Origin: CANRPC01 sp964456095
GTDB taxonomy: Bacteria > Bacillota_I > Bacilli_A > RFN20 > CAG-449
Direction of reading: 5' to 3'
DNA length: 15,155 bases
Assembly: GCA_964456095.1 (NCBI GenBank)
Contig: CAYVZF010000035.1
Span: forward strand, 1-15,155
How positions within the stretch are numbered: position 1 is the first letter of the stretch; each line of letters begins with the position of its first letter. A model generated the notes under the pieces. It did no database searches. It was not told the origin of the DNA and saw nothing but the letters and a program-made list of their open reading frames with translations. The position numbers and the translations under genes were made by a program. Positions 1 to 8,284 of the stretch are shown in pieces.

Positions 1-31
1 AAAAAAATCATATTGCTAAATAACAATATGA
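1..31 (-). terminator. Rho-independent terminator after ftsZ
   Basis: Read on the minus strand, an 8-bp stem (TCATATTG paired with CAATATGA, plus-strand 8-15 and 24-31) encloses an 8-nt loop and is followed at once by seven T residues (the A-run at 1-7). It starts 13 bases past the ftsZ stop. This is the classic intrinsic terminator layout and marks the end of the division and cell wall transcript. The stem is AT-rich but perfectly paired. Confidence 0.8.
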
Positions 32-44
32 AATTTATTATTCT

Positions 45-1112
45 TTATTTTTCTTTAATGAAACTTGGAAGAATAGATTCTTCATCCATTTCATCTAACA
101 AGTTATCGTCTACCATAGGTTTAAATTGAGTTCTAGTTGGAACTTCTAAATCTTGATATTCTTCTACAAAATCAGTTGCAATTATTGATAAAAACATTGA
201 GTCATTAATTTCAGAATTTTGTTGAACACCTAAAGTAATATTTAAATTACTTCCTGTCGCTTCTGTAATGTATTGAACTGCATCTTGAATATCAAACATT
301 GTTACATCTTGTCCACATGTTATATTAATAATCGCGCTTCTTGCTCCTGATATAGATGCCTCAATTAAAGGGGAATTGATCGCATCTGTCGCGGCATCGA
401 TTGCCTTTTTTTCTCCTGATCCTTGACCAAATCCAATTAATGCTAAACCTTTATCTTTTAACAAGTTTTTAATATCATTAAAATCTAAATTGATTTTACC
501 AGGTATTGTAATTAAATCAGTAATCGTTTTTACTGTTTGAGCTAAAACATTATCCGCAGCCTCAAAACCAATCCCGTATGAGAATCCACCTTTCATCATC
601 ATTAGTTTATCATTACTTATTATTACCATTGAATCTACATTTTCTTTTAATTCTTGAATACCTTCAACAGCTTTTACTTTTCTTGCTTCACCTTCCATTA
701 AAAAAGGTCTTGTTACAATAGCAATAGTTAATGCTCCTGCATCTTTTGCAACTTTTGCAATTAAAGGTGCCGCGCCAGTACCAGTACCTCCACCCATACC
801 CGCGGCAATAAATACCATATCTGCGCCAGAAACAATTTCTTTAATATCATCAAGAGAATCTTCTGCAGCCTTTCTTCCTACTTCAGGATCTCCTCCTGCA
901 CCAAGGCCTCTTGTAAAACGAGGTCCTAAAACTAATTTATGCTCTGCTTTTGATGTTCCAAGTGCTTGAGCGTCTGTATTACACACCCAAAAATCAATAT
1001 TTTGAATTCTTTCATCAATCATTCTATTAACCGCATTATTTCCTGCTCCACCTACACCAATAACTACTATTTTTGCATATGATTCAAATGCATCAAAATT
1101 AAATTCTTCCAT
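45..1112 (-). CDS. ftsZ: Cell division protein FtsZ
   Basis: Tubulin-like GTPase that polymerises into the cytoplasmic Z ring. 355 aa. In order: GGAGNNAVNRM (21-31), NTDAQAL (45-51), GAGGDPEVG (71-79), the tubulin signature GMGGGTGTG (105-113), and the T7-type NLDFNDI that completes the GTPase site between subunits. The C-terminal linker is short and ends in LPSFIKEK, a recognisable version of the conserved C-terminal peptide that binds FtsA and other partners. The ATG lies one base past the ftsA stop, and a G-rich SD (AGGGGGGAT) sits inside the last ftsA codons, suggesting translational coupling. Last gene before the terminator. Trp42 in the strand before NTDAQAL is an unusual choice but is encoded by TGG. 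Confidence 0.98.
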   Translation of the reverse strand: MEEFNFDAFESYAKIVVIGVGGAGNNAVNRMIDERIQNIDFWVCNTDAQALGTSKAEHKLVLGPRFTRGLGAGGDPEVGRKAAEDSLDDIKEIVSGADMVFIAAGMGGGTGTGAAPLIAKVAKDAGALTIAIVTRPFLMEGEARKVKAVEGIQELKENVDSMVIISNDKLMMMKGGFSYGIGFEAADNVLAQTVKTITDLITIPGKINLDFNDIKNLLKDKGLALIGFGQGSGEKKAIDAATDAINSPLIEASISGARSAIINITCGQDVTMFDIQDAVQYITEATGSNLNITLGVQQNSEINDSMFLSIIATDFVEEYQDLEVPTRTQFKPMVDDNLLDEMDEESILPSFIKEK

Positions 1113-1113
1113 A

Positions 1114-2289
1114 TTAATCCCCCCTATTAAGGTTTATACTCTCGTCATTTAAACTCGAATGATGTTCATCTTTAGAAAACGAAAATTTTTCACAAAAATT
1201 TTTATATCCAAGTGAGCCTAAAACACTTATATATCCTAAATTTCTTGCACCTATAATTTTAACTTCTGGAATTATATTTTCAAAGCCTAATTGTGATTTT
1301 AAATAATCTTTAATTCCATTAATCTTACTACTACATCCAGTAATAACAAGAGGCAATCTAGATAAATCTTCATTCATCCATTCTTTTGTATTGTTTTTTA
1401 TCGTTTCAACAAGTTTAGATAAACTATCTTTTATTATTTCCCCAATTGTTGAAACATAAATACGATCTTGTAATTTGAAATCAAAATTAGGATCATCACT
1501 TATTCCAAACATCTTTTTATAATTTTCGGCATCTTCGTAATTAATTTCAAGTCTAGATTGTAATTCTCTTGTTATAGTGCCTCCTCCAAATTGACTACTT
1601 ATCGAACGAATAATTTCAATTTTACCATGAACTAATGAAAATGTTGATATCTCTTCTCCAATATTTAATAAGAAATAATCATTAGGTACTAACTCATCAT
1701 TAGCAAGTGAAAAAGCAGTACATAAAGTAGATGGAACAACATCTATTACTTTTAAACCTGTTTTATTAAATGCCATTTTATAATTATTAATAAGTGCTTC
1801 ACTTAATGCATAGATCGAAGCATGAACAACAAGTTCATTACTAATTAAACCGATAGGATTATTAATAAATTCATTATTTGATGTTGAATAAGCATAAGGA
1901 ATAACATTAATAATCTTATAATCACCACTTAAATTAATTTTAGAAACTTTTGATAAAACATTTTTAACATCAACCCAACATATTTTATTGTTATCATCAA
2001 CTGTATTAGTAGAATCTTTATTTCTGATACAAAGAAGTTTTAAAGGTGGTAAAACAAGGATACATGTATTAAGTTTAACTTCAAATTTATTTTCAATTTC
2101 AGTTTTCAATTTTTTTATAGATGAAGTTACACTAGAATAATCATCTATTAAGCCATTTTTTAATGGTTCAATTTTATCTTCATTAGCGTATAAAATATAT
2201 GGTTTATCATTAAATACATAACCATAAATCATTCTAACTTTTTTAGAAGCAATTTCAACTGATAAATAATTTATAACATCACTATTCAT
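1114..2289 (-). CDS. ftsA: Divergent cell division protein FtsA
   Basis: Actin-fold protein that normally anchors FtsZ to the membrane. 391 aa, usual length. Family features seen: VVPSTLCTAFSLA (184-196), a phosphate-2-like strand NIGEEISTFSLVHG (209-222) followed by GGGTIT (235-240), ITGCSSKINGI (316-326) and GARNLGY (347-353). The nucleotide motifs are degraded. Phosphate-1 reads SVEIASKKV where a DIGTS-like sequence is expected, and phosphate-2 has N and EE in place of D and GG. The last 30 residues are polar and acidic, with no clear amphipathic membrane-targeting helix. The position between ftsQ and ftsZ is the classic one and supports the name. ATG start with AGAGGG nine bases upstream, 21 bases after the ftsQ stop. 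Confidence 0.9.
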   Translation of the reverse strand: MNSDVINYLSVEIASKKVRMIYGYVFNDKPYILYANEDKIEPLKNGLIDDYSSVTSSIKKLKTEIENKFEVKLNTCILVLPPLKLLCIRNKDSTNTVDDNNKICWVDVKNVLSKVSKINLSGDYKIINVIPYAYSTSNNEFINNPIGLISNELVVHASIYALSEALINNYKMAFNKTGLKVIDVVPSTLCTAFSLANDELVPNDYFLLNIGEEISTFSLVHGKIEIIRSISSQFGGGTITRELQSRLEINYEDAENYKKMFGISDDPNFDFKLQDRIYVSTIGEIIKDSLSKLVETIKNNTKEWMNEDLSRLPLVITGCSSKINGIKDYLKSQLGFENIIPEVKIIGARNLGYISVLGSLGYKNFCEKFSFSKDEHHSSLNDESINLNRGD

Positions 2290-2310
2290 TTATTTCATCC
2301 CTCTTTCTTT

Positions 2311-3174
2311 TTACTTTTCATTAATCGTAATTTCAACATTATTAGTTCCCTTTTTTTCAGGATAAACGTACCTTTTACAATATGAATAACTTTCATCATT
2401 AAAATCAAATGTATATTTAGCATAACTCGATGAGCCAAAATCGTCAAAAAATGTCGATAAACATGAATTAAACTTTTTTGCCATTAAAGATAAGCTATTA
2501 CTATTATAATTATCCGAAACACAAGCTGCATCAAATAAGAATTCAACATATTCATTCTTATTTTTTTCATTAACTATATAAAATGAAAAATACTTATTTT
2601 CTTTATCAAAATCAACAAAATCAACATTGATATTGTATATAGCAACAAAGATTAATGATAATTCATATAAAATATATCTTGTATCATCATTAAAGGAATA
2701 ATAATTATCATTATCTTTTAAAATATACGGTAAAGCATTTATTTTATCATCATTAAATACACTTTTTAATTCCTCTTTATTAATGTTTGTACCATCTTTT
2801 AAATAAATATTATCATCTTTATCCTTCACCGCAGGAGATTTTTCATCGATATTAATTTTAAAATTAAAAAATGAACATTTAATATCACTTTTACTAATTA
2901 AAGGATAATTATTTAAATACTCATCAATATTTTTAACATCAATATTGAATAAAAAAGTTGATTCATTTATACCAGCGATTGAAAATATTTGTTCACGAGA
3001 TAAGTAATAATTACCATTAATAATACAACTTTTTGCTTTGGAAATAGGAAGAGCAAAATAAGATAAATAAATCGCGCCAAAAAAAGCAACACAAATAAGT
3101 CTAACAAAAAAATTCCTTGTGCGCTTTTGAGATTTTTCAATTACTTGTTCTTTAAATTGTGTTCTAATTTCCAA
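2311..3174 (-). CDS. ftsQ: Cell division protein FtsQ/DivIB
   Basis: Bitopic divisome protein linking the Z ring to septal wall synthases. 287 aa. About 22 basic cytoplasmic residues are followed by one membrane segment (about 24-42, FFVRLICVAFFGAIYLSYF). Next comes a POTRA-type domain starting near 'SCIINGNYYLSREQIFSIAG' (about 49-68) and ending near DEKSPA. The remainder is a poorly conserved beta-rich extracytoplasmic domain. The start is TTG at 3172-3174. It is chosen because a strong SD (AAGGAGG) sits six bases upstream, there is no other start codon nearby, and MEIRTQFKEQ leads directly into the basic N-terminus. It overlaps the end of murB by 11 bases. The identification rests mainly on topology, POTRA pattern and gene order, because sequence conservation in this family is low. 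Confidence 0.9.
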   Translation of the reverse strand: MEIRTQFKEQVIEKSQKRTRNFFVRLICVAFFGAIYLSYFALPISKAKSCIINGNYYLSREQIFSIAGINESTFLFNIDVKNIDEYLNNYPLISKSDIKCSFFNFKINIDEKSPAVKDKDDNIYLKDGTNINKEELKSVFNDDKINALPYILKDNDNYYSFNDDTRYILYELSLIFVAIYNINVDFVDFDKENKYFSFYIVNEKNKNEYVEFLFDAACVSDNYNSNSLSLMAKKFNSCLSTFFDDFGSSSYAKYTFDFNDESYSYCKRYVYPEKKGTNNVEITINEK

Positions 3175-4024
3175 AGTAATCCTCCTTGAATACTACGATT
3201 TCAAGTGGGAAAAATACTCCCATCCTCTTATATAATACACCACTTAAAGAATGAAGTAAAAGTATAATTTGTTCGTAAGAACAATCTTTTTTTATTTCTA
3301 AAAAATTAGAGTGTTTTTTAGAAACACACACTTTATCAGAACAAGAAAAACCTTTTAATGATAGTTGATCAAGAACCTTTGAAACGACATATCCATTGAA
3401 GTTTATAAATGTTGAACCAAACGTCAATACATCTACTGGTTGAGTCTTCATGCGGGATAAAATCGTTTCATTAGTTTCTTTTTTTAATATATTCGGATCC
3501 TTTTTTATCTTTTTAAATCTAGCGGATAAAATAACATACGGAACAAATTTAAAAATTGAACTACGATATGAAAATGCTAAGTCTTGTTTGCATTTATACA
3601 TAGTTTTATTATTATATATCACTTTAACTTCAATAATATTATCACTAATAGATTGATTATAACACGATGCATTTTGAACAATACTCCCACCTAATCTTCC
3701 TGGAATAGTTCTTATTTTTGAAAAGCCATCATAACCTTTATTTTCAAAATATGATCCTATTTTATTTAAATGCGTTCCTCCACCAATTTCAATATAGTCA
3801 TTAGTTTCATAAATGTAATCATTTCTATCTAAAATATATGTTGATGAATCATAATAAAAAGCAAAAAGAATTTTACTTGATTGACCTATTATTCTTACAT
3901 TTTTTTCAAACGCTAAAACCAATTTTAATTCTTCTTCATTTTTAACTATATATAGTTTATTAACTATACCTCCAACTTTTACATAAGATATTTTAGATAT
4001 GGGATATGATTTAAATAAGTCCAT
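3164..4024 (-). CDS. murB: UDP-N-acetylenolpyruvoylglucosamine reductase MurB
   Basis: FAD-dependent NADPH reductase that turns UDP-GlcNAc-enolpyruvate into UDP-MurNAc in the cytoplasm. 286 aa. FAD-site features: IGQSSKIL (46-53), then TIPGRLGGSIVQNA (106-119), the counterpart of GIPGTVGGAVxMNAG. Substrate/active-site features: YRSS (153-156, catalytic Arg154), FGSTF with the proton-donor Ser204, HSNFLE (238-243), and Glu275 near the C-terminus. The pattern and length fit the shorter type II MurB of Gram-positives. ATG start with AAGGAA eight bases upstream. It overlaps murG by 14 bases and ftsQ by 11. The stop is TAG. Confidence 0.95.
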   Translation of the reverse strand: MDLFKSYPISKISYVKVGGIVNKLYIVKNEEELKLVLAFEKNVRIIGQSSKILFAFYYDSSTYILDRNDYIYETNDYIEIGGGTHLNKIGSYFENKGYDGFSKIRTIPGRLGGSIVQNASCYNQSISDNIIEVKVIYNNKTMYKCKQDLAFSYRSSIFKFVPYVILSARFKKIKKDPNILKKETNETILSRMKTQPVDVLTFGSTFINFNGYVVSKVLDQLSLKGFSCSDKVCVSKKHSNFLEIKKDCSYEQIILLLHSLSGVLYKRMGVFFPLEIVVFKEDYFGN

Positions 4025-4979
4025 TAATTACTTCCTTTATGTCAATGTATTTATTATTATCTACATTAAAATCTATATATTCTTTTGTTGAGTTTATTAT
4101 TTTATAAATTGATAACGGCGAATAATTTTTTTCTAGAATATAAGGTATTTTATACTTTTTATTCATATATTTTGCATTAAGTAATTGATGATTATGTTTA
4201 ACATATGGTGATGGAATAATAACATAATTGATATTAAAATAATTTAATTCACTTAATGTTGTCGCTCCACCACGTGTAAATACCATTTTAGCGCTTTTTA
4301 AAATAGAAAAATCTTCAATTTTTTCATATATTATTACATTTTTTGGTAAATCAATTTTAATAATATCTTTATAATACTTGCCTGCAATTAATATATAATT
4401 ATATGAATCAATACATAAACTAGAATTAAAATATAAAATTGTTTTTTTTATTAATGTTGATGAAGATAAACTTCCAAACACAAAAACTATATTATTTTCT
4501 TTGTTATCTTTAATATTTTTTATTCTATATATAGACGGATTAATAATCTTTTCTGTTTTATAAAAAAATGGATTAAATAATAAATCAAAACTTGTTAATA
4601 TTTTTTTTGCTTTAAATGCAGCATAAATATTTGAGTCACCAAGTATTCGATTCTGTTCTAAAATAATTAATTTTCCTTTATTAATCGATCTAGCAATATA
4701 TGAAGAAATACCACCAGAAGAAATTATTAAATCATCTTTATTAATTATTTCTTTAACTGATTTAATTTCTTTTTTAAATGCTTTTTTATTTTTCAAAATC
4801 TTTTTAAATGAATTTTCTATATTTAAAAAAATACTATTTTTTGGAAAAACATTTTCTTCAAATTCTCCTTTAATTCCAATAAAAACTACTTCATATTCAT
4901 CTTTTATTAATTCATATAATCCTATTAAAGGATAAACATGTCCACCAGATGATGAACCTATTAAATATATCTTTTTCAT
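4011..4979 (-). CDS. murG: Lipid II-forming GlcNAc transferase MurG
   Basis: Peripheral membrane GT28 enzyme that adds GlcNAc from UDP-GlcNAc to lipid I, giving lipid II. 322 aa, a little shorter than the usual 350-370. Domains: the N-terminal acceptor Rossmann fold opens with GSSSGGHVYP (8-17, matching GGTGGHIxPA), followed by EQNRILGDSN (108-117). The C-terminal UDP-GlcNAc domain shows VFGSLSSS (167-174, a variant of GGSQGA), RGGATTLSEL (236-245) and IPSPYVKHNHQ (255-265). The acidic residue that usually follows the Q in NHQ-E is Leu here. Start ATG overlaps the ftsW stop as ATGA, so the two are translationally coupled. Confidence 0.95.
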   Translation of the reverse strand: MKKIYLIGSSSGGHVYPLIGLYELIKDEYEVVFIGIKGEFEENVFPKNSIFLNIENSFKKILKNKKAFKKEIKSVKEIINKDDLIISSGGISSYIARSINKGKLIILEQNRILGDSNIYAAFKAKKILTSFDLLFNPFFYKTEKIINPSIYRIKNIKDNKENNIVFVFGSLSSSTLIKKTILYFNSSLCIDSYNYILIAGKYYKDIIKIDLPKNVIIYEKIEDFSILKSAKMVFTRGGATTLSELNYFNINYVIIPSPYVKHNHQLLNAKYMNKKYKIPYILEKNYSPLSIYKIINSTKEYIDFNVDNNKYIDIKEVINGLI

Positions 4980-6064
4980 TCTATATTCTCCTTATGCAAA
5001 AGTAAACCAAATGAGAAAAGTAATACACATAACGAACTACCTCCATAACTTATTAAAGGAAGAGTTATTCCAGTTACAGGGAACAAACCGATTACAACTC
5101 CTAAATTAATAACAACTTGAATAAAAAAAAGCGCTAATAAGCCAAGAGAAAAATATGCTTGAAATAAGTCATTTGTATTAATAATTATTTTAATGCAATA
5201 ATAAAATAATAAAAAATATAAGAAAATAACTATTAATCCTCCTAACAAACCAAACTCTTCAACAATAATTGCAAATATAAAATCAGTCATTGGTTCAGGT
5301 AAATAAAAATGTTTTTGAATAGAATTATCAATTCCTTTACCTATTAATCCTCCAGGACTTACCGAAAATAGTGATTGAATCATTTGGAATCCACTTCCTA
5401 AAGGATCTTCAAATGGATTAATATAACTTGTTATTCTATCTAATCTATATGGCGCAATTAAAATTAGAATAACTACAAAACCAACTAAACAAAATAACGA
5501 TAAAATGAAATACTTAATATTTAATCTAGTACAAAATAATAATATTATAATCGATGCAATTATTACCATTGAAGTACCAAAATCAGGCTGTAACATTATT
5601 AAAAATATTCCCGTAAATAAGATAATTAATGGAAGTATAATAGTTTTAATCTTATTAGTATCTTTATACTTTTTAGATAAAAATAATGATAAATACATTA
5701 TTATAACTATTTTAAATAATTCACTAGGTTGAAAAGATAATTCTGAAAAGCCAAGCCAAGAATATGAACCTCCCCTACAAATACCTATACCAGGAATTAA
5801 TACTATAATTAAAAATAGAAAAGAAATTAAAAGAATTATATTTATATATTTTTTTAGAAAAACAAATGATATTTTATAGCCAATAATTAATCCTAATAAA
5901 CCAATTAATAAAAAAATAAACTGTCTTTTAAAATAATATAACGAATCATTATAATAATATAAAGCAAATACATGACTTGCATCGTATACCATATATAATC
6001 CAATTAATGAGATAAGCAAAATAATAATAAAAGCATTTCTTTTATATTTACTTACTTTATCCAT
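4976..6064 (-). CDS. ftsW: SEDS-family peptidoglycan glycosyltransferase FtsW
   Basis: Polytopic membrane enzyme that polymerises lipid II into septal glycan strands together with the class B PBP. 362 aa with about ten hydrophobic segments. SEDS landmarks: SYSWLGFSELSFQPSE (100-115), QPDFGTSMV (159-167), PYRLDRITSYINPFEDP (205-221), the catalytic Asp261 in LPEPMTDFIFA, and the C-terminal FPVTGITLPLISYGGSS (328-344). FtsW, SpoVE and RodA are hard to separate by eye. The place in the dcw cluster between murD and murG favours FtsW, or SpoVE in a sporeformer. ATG preceded by AAGGTGG. Overlaps murD by 13 bases. Confidence 0.95.
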   Translation of the reverse strand: MDKVSKYKRNAFIIILLISLIGLYMVYDASHVFALYYYNDSLYYFKRQFIFLLIGLLGLIIGYKISFVFLKKYINIILLISFLFLIIVLIPGIGICRGGSYSWLGFSELSFQPSELFKIVIIMYLSLFLSKKYKDTNKIKTIILPLIILFTGIFLIMLQPDFGTSMVIIASIIILLFCTRLNIKYFILSLFCLVGFVVILILIAPYRLDRITSYINPFEDPLGSGFQMIQSLFSVSPGGLIGKGIDNSIQKHFYLPEPMTDFIFAIIVEEFGLLGGLIVIFLYFLLFYYCIKIIINTNDLFQAYFSLGLLALFFIQVVINLGVVIGLFPVTGITLPLISYGGSSLCVLLFSFGLLLHKENIE

Positions 6065-7296
6065 TTATCTACCCACCTTAAAAATTCTTCACTTCTTTTA
6101 TTATAATTTTCATATTGGTCAAATGATGAACATCCAGGAGAAAAAATAATTGTTATTTTATCATTTTCATCAAGTTTAATATTTTTTAAAACTTTATCTA
6201 ATGTTTTATATATTTTTCCTCTTTTAATTTCATCTTTAATTTTATATCTATCTTTACCATATATATAAACTTCATCATCTGTATTAAATTTCAAATTAAA
6301 CTTATTTGATTTATGTATTCCTCCAAGAATCAATACTCTTTTTCCTTTATATAATTCAAAACAGTATTTACTAGAACTACTAGAACTTGATTTACCATCA
6401 TTAACAAAGGTAATATTTTTATATTTTATAACATTATTTCTATGTAATATTTTTTTATGATGAATTAGTATGTTTTTAATCTTTTCATAATCTAACTTCA
6501 TGTATATTAATACATGTAAACATATAATAATATCTTCTATATATGTTGGAGTATTATTATCAAGTTCATTAATATTTAAATAGATTTTATTATTAACATA
6601 AATATGATTATTTTGCACATAGATTAAACTTTTTTGTTTTATAAAACTACTATCTATTAAAAATAATGAAAATAACTTTAATCGAATTTTAGAAGCATAA
6701 TACGTTGATAAATTAAATGTTGCATTAAGATGATTTGGATTTAGATTTTTTATTATACCGATATCAACATTACTATCTATATTCTCTAATTGAAATGATG
6801 ATACTTCAACTATTAAGTAATCATTTTCATTTATTTTATTAAGATTATTTATTAATGTTTTACCTACATTACCATAATAATGGGTATTATTAAATACTGT
6901 TAATATTTCATATAATAAATAACATAATGATGTTTTACCATTACTACCAGTAACAACAATTTTAAAACAATTATTAAGCAGTTTTATTGCATACATTAAT
7001 TCATTAGTTAATTCTTTTGAAAGAAGATTACATAAAGTATAAACTGGTTTATTTATAGCAATACCAGGTGATCTAAAACATATATCGTATGTGTTTAATT
7101 CTTTATAGAATCTTCTATAACTTGCTTTATCTTCTAATAATAATATTGAAATAACAGCATTTTTATTTTGAAAGTATTCTTCTACTGCTTTAGAAGACTT
7201 TCCATATCCTAAAAGAAGTATTTTTAAAGGATTAGACAAATTGAAACTATCATTAGAATTATTTGAATAAGAATAAACATGTACACTATCTTCCAT
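6052..7296 (-). CDS. murD: UDP-MurNAc-L-alanine:D-glutamate ligase MurD
   Basis: ATP-dependent cytoplasmic ligase adding D-Glu to UDP-MurNAc-L-Ala. 414 aa. Rossmann start PLKILLLGYGKSS (23-35), P-loop VVTGSNGKTS (114-123), EVSSFQLE (164-171), NPNHLN (186-191), VNDGKSSS (298-305), SPGCSSFDQYENYNKRSEEF (386-405). Departures from the family: the usual DHLD is NHLN (His kept) and the NDSKATN loop is NDGK followed by seven serines. The first 20 or so residues are an extra polar stretch encoded inside the end of mraY, giving a 73-base overlap. The ATG at 7296 is kept because AAAGGGGGT lies about seven bases upstream, whereas the only later in-frame candidate, a TTG at codon 20, has no SD. Confidence 0.93.
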   Translation of the reverse strand: MEDSVHVYSYSNNSNDSFNLSNPLKILLLGYGKSSKAVEEYFQNKNAVISILLLEDKASYRRFYKELNTYDICFRSPGIAINKPVYTLCNLLSKELTNELMYAIKLLNNCFKIVVTGSNGKTSLCYLLYEILTVFNNTHYYGNVGKTLINNLNKINENDYLIVEVSSFQLENIDSNVDIGIIKNLNPNHLNATFNLSTYYASKIRLKLFSLFLIDSSFIKQKSLIYVQNNHIYVNNKIYLNINELDNNTPTYIEDIIICLHVLIYMKLDYEKIKNILIHHKKILHRNNVIKYKNITFVNDGKSSSSSSSKYCFELYKGKRVLILGGIHKSNKFNLKFNTDDEVYIYGKDRYKIKDEIKRGKIYKTLDKVLKNIKLDENDKITIIFSPGCSSFDQYENYNKRSEEFLRWVDKWIK

Positions 7297-8171
7297 TCTT
7301 TTACCCCCTTTATTTCGTAATGATGATGTAATGGCGACATCAAAAATACTCTTTTATTAAATACATTAAAACTGATTACTTGTATGATTACTGATATGGT
7401 TTCTATTACATATATAAAACCAGATATAGGTAAAATATATTCGATTTTTAATACAAAGCAAGAAAATGCAAATATTCCTCCTAAAAATAAACTACCTTGA
7501 TCTCCCATAAAAAGTTTTGCAGGATGTATATTAAATCTTAAAAAAGAAATTAAACTACCGTAAATTGATATTAATAATAATGATATATTATGTTCATTTA
7601 TTAATAATGATTTTAACATTATTGGAAGTGAAGAAAAAATAAATAAAAATGATAATAATCCATCCATTCCATCTGTTAAATTTAAAGAATTTGTTGTTCC
7701 AAATATAATTATTGGAATTAAAGCAACAATACAACTACCTAGATAAATATAATTATTAAATGGTAAATGAAATATATATTCATCTAATGGTAAATAATAT
7801 ATAAAAATAAAGGCGATAATTATTTCTGAAACAGCCCTTATAGTCGCAGATAATCCTTTGTATGTTTTTCTTTTTAAATAATCATCTATTAACCCTAATA
7901 TGAAAAATATTATTGATGGTAATAATATTATTTGTACATTTTTATCAAGTAAAATATTATAATCAACAATTAATAATGAAAGAAAACTTGCTAAAATAAA
8001 ACAAATACCACCTACTTTAATTTGTGATTTATTTTCTTTATGAACTAGCTCTTCTCTTTGATTTAATATATATTTTTTCTTTGTAGTTTTAAATAAAAAA
8101 ATTTTTATAAATAGATAAGAAAGAATACTACTTAAAAAAAATACTAATAATAATTTAAAATAAATGTTCAT
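7224..8171 (-). CDS. mraY: Phospho-MurNAc-pentapeptide transferase MraY
   Basis: Polytopic enzyme that moves phospho-MurNAc-pentapeptide to undecaprenyl phosphate (lipid I). About 315 aa and ten hydrophobic segments. Counting from a GTG two codons further up (8177): Asp98-Asp99 in GLIDDYLK, NSLNLTDGMDGL (163-174), catalytic Asp226 in FMGDQGS, and the MraY-specific MSPLHHHYE (280-288), which excludes WecA/TagO relatives. The N-terminal PTMGG-like loop is altered to QIKVGG. The start could be GTG 8177 or ATG 8171. Neither has an SD, unlike every other gene of the block. ATG 8171 is preferred because it aligns with the ATG at the head of the mraY fragment after murE. First gene of the mraY-ftsZ block, divergent from the GH13 gene. 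Confidence 0.95.
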   Translation of the reverse strand: MNIYFKLLLVFFLSSILSYLFIKIFLFKTTKKKYILNQREELVHKENKSQIKVGGICFILASFLSLLIVDYNILLDKNVQIILLPSIIFFILGLIDDYLKRKTYKGLSATIRAVSEIIIAFIFIYYLPLDEYIFHLPFNNYIYLGSCIVALIPIIIFGTTNSLNLTDGMDGLLSFLFIFSSLPIMLKSLLINEHNISLLLISIYGSLISFLRFNIHPAKLFMGDQGSLFLGGIFAFSCFVLKIEYILPISGFIYVIETISVIIQVISFNVFNKRVFLMSPLHHHYEIKGVKEWKIVYMFILIQIILMIVSICLIL

Positions 8172-8177
8172 ATTCAC

Positions 8178-8210
8178 ATTATATTTTATTTATAGTATTT
8201 AAAAATTATA
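8178..8210 (-). promoter_or_regulatory. Candidate -10 boxes for mraY-ftsZ
   Basis: Two perfect TATAAT hexamers occur on the minus strand, at 8205-8210 and 8178-8183. The first would give a leader of roughly 20-27 bases. The second would start transcription at or next to the ATG at 8171, that is, a leaderless message. No good TTGACA box lies 16-18 bases upstream of either. In AT-rich DNA such hexamers arise by chance, but a promoter is needed here because the upstream neighbour runs the other way. Confidence 0.4.
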
Positions 8211-8218
8211 ACTTTATA

Positions 8219-8265
8219 TTGAATTCATTTATTGAATATATTAAATAGTTATGTTTAAATTAAAC
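8219..8265 (+). promoter_or_regulatory. Weak promoter and inverted repeat before the GH13 gene
   Basis: Two TTGAAT -35-like boxes occur at 8219-8224 and 8232-8237. The second is 17 bases from TTAAAT (8255-8260). A perfect 6-bp inverted repeat, GTTTAA-A-TTAAAC, covers 8253-8265 and overlaps that -10-like box, so it could be an operator. There is no catabolite-responsive (cre-like) CG-centred palindrome. All of this is weak evidence in AT-rich DNA. Confidence 0.25.
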
Positions 8266-8284
8266 TATCAAAAGGAGCAAAAAA

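Noticed and set aside
3450..3656. Plus-strand open frame of 68 codons
   Set aside because: It lies fully inside murB on the opposite strand, has no SD, and looks like no known family.
4976..4979. TGA read as tryptophan (Mollicutes code)
   Set aside because: TGA ends ftsW in a standard ATGA overlap and also ends pbpB, and conserved Trp positions use TGG. The standard bacterial code fits.
5505..5732. Plus-strand open frame of 75 codons
   Set aside because: Antisense to ftsW. Its hydrophobic Ile/Asn-rich product is what AT-rich membrane-gene DNA gives by chance.
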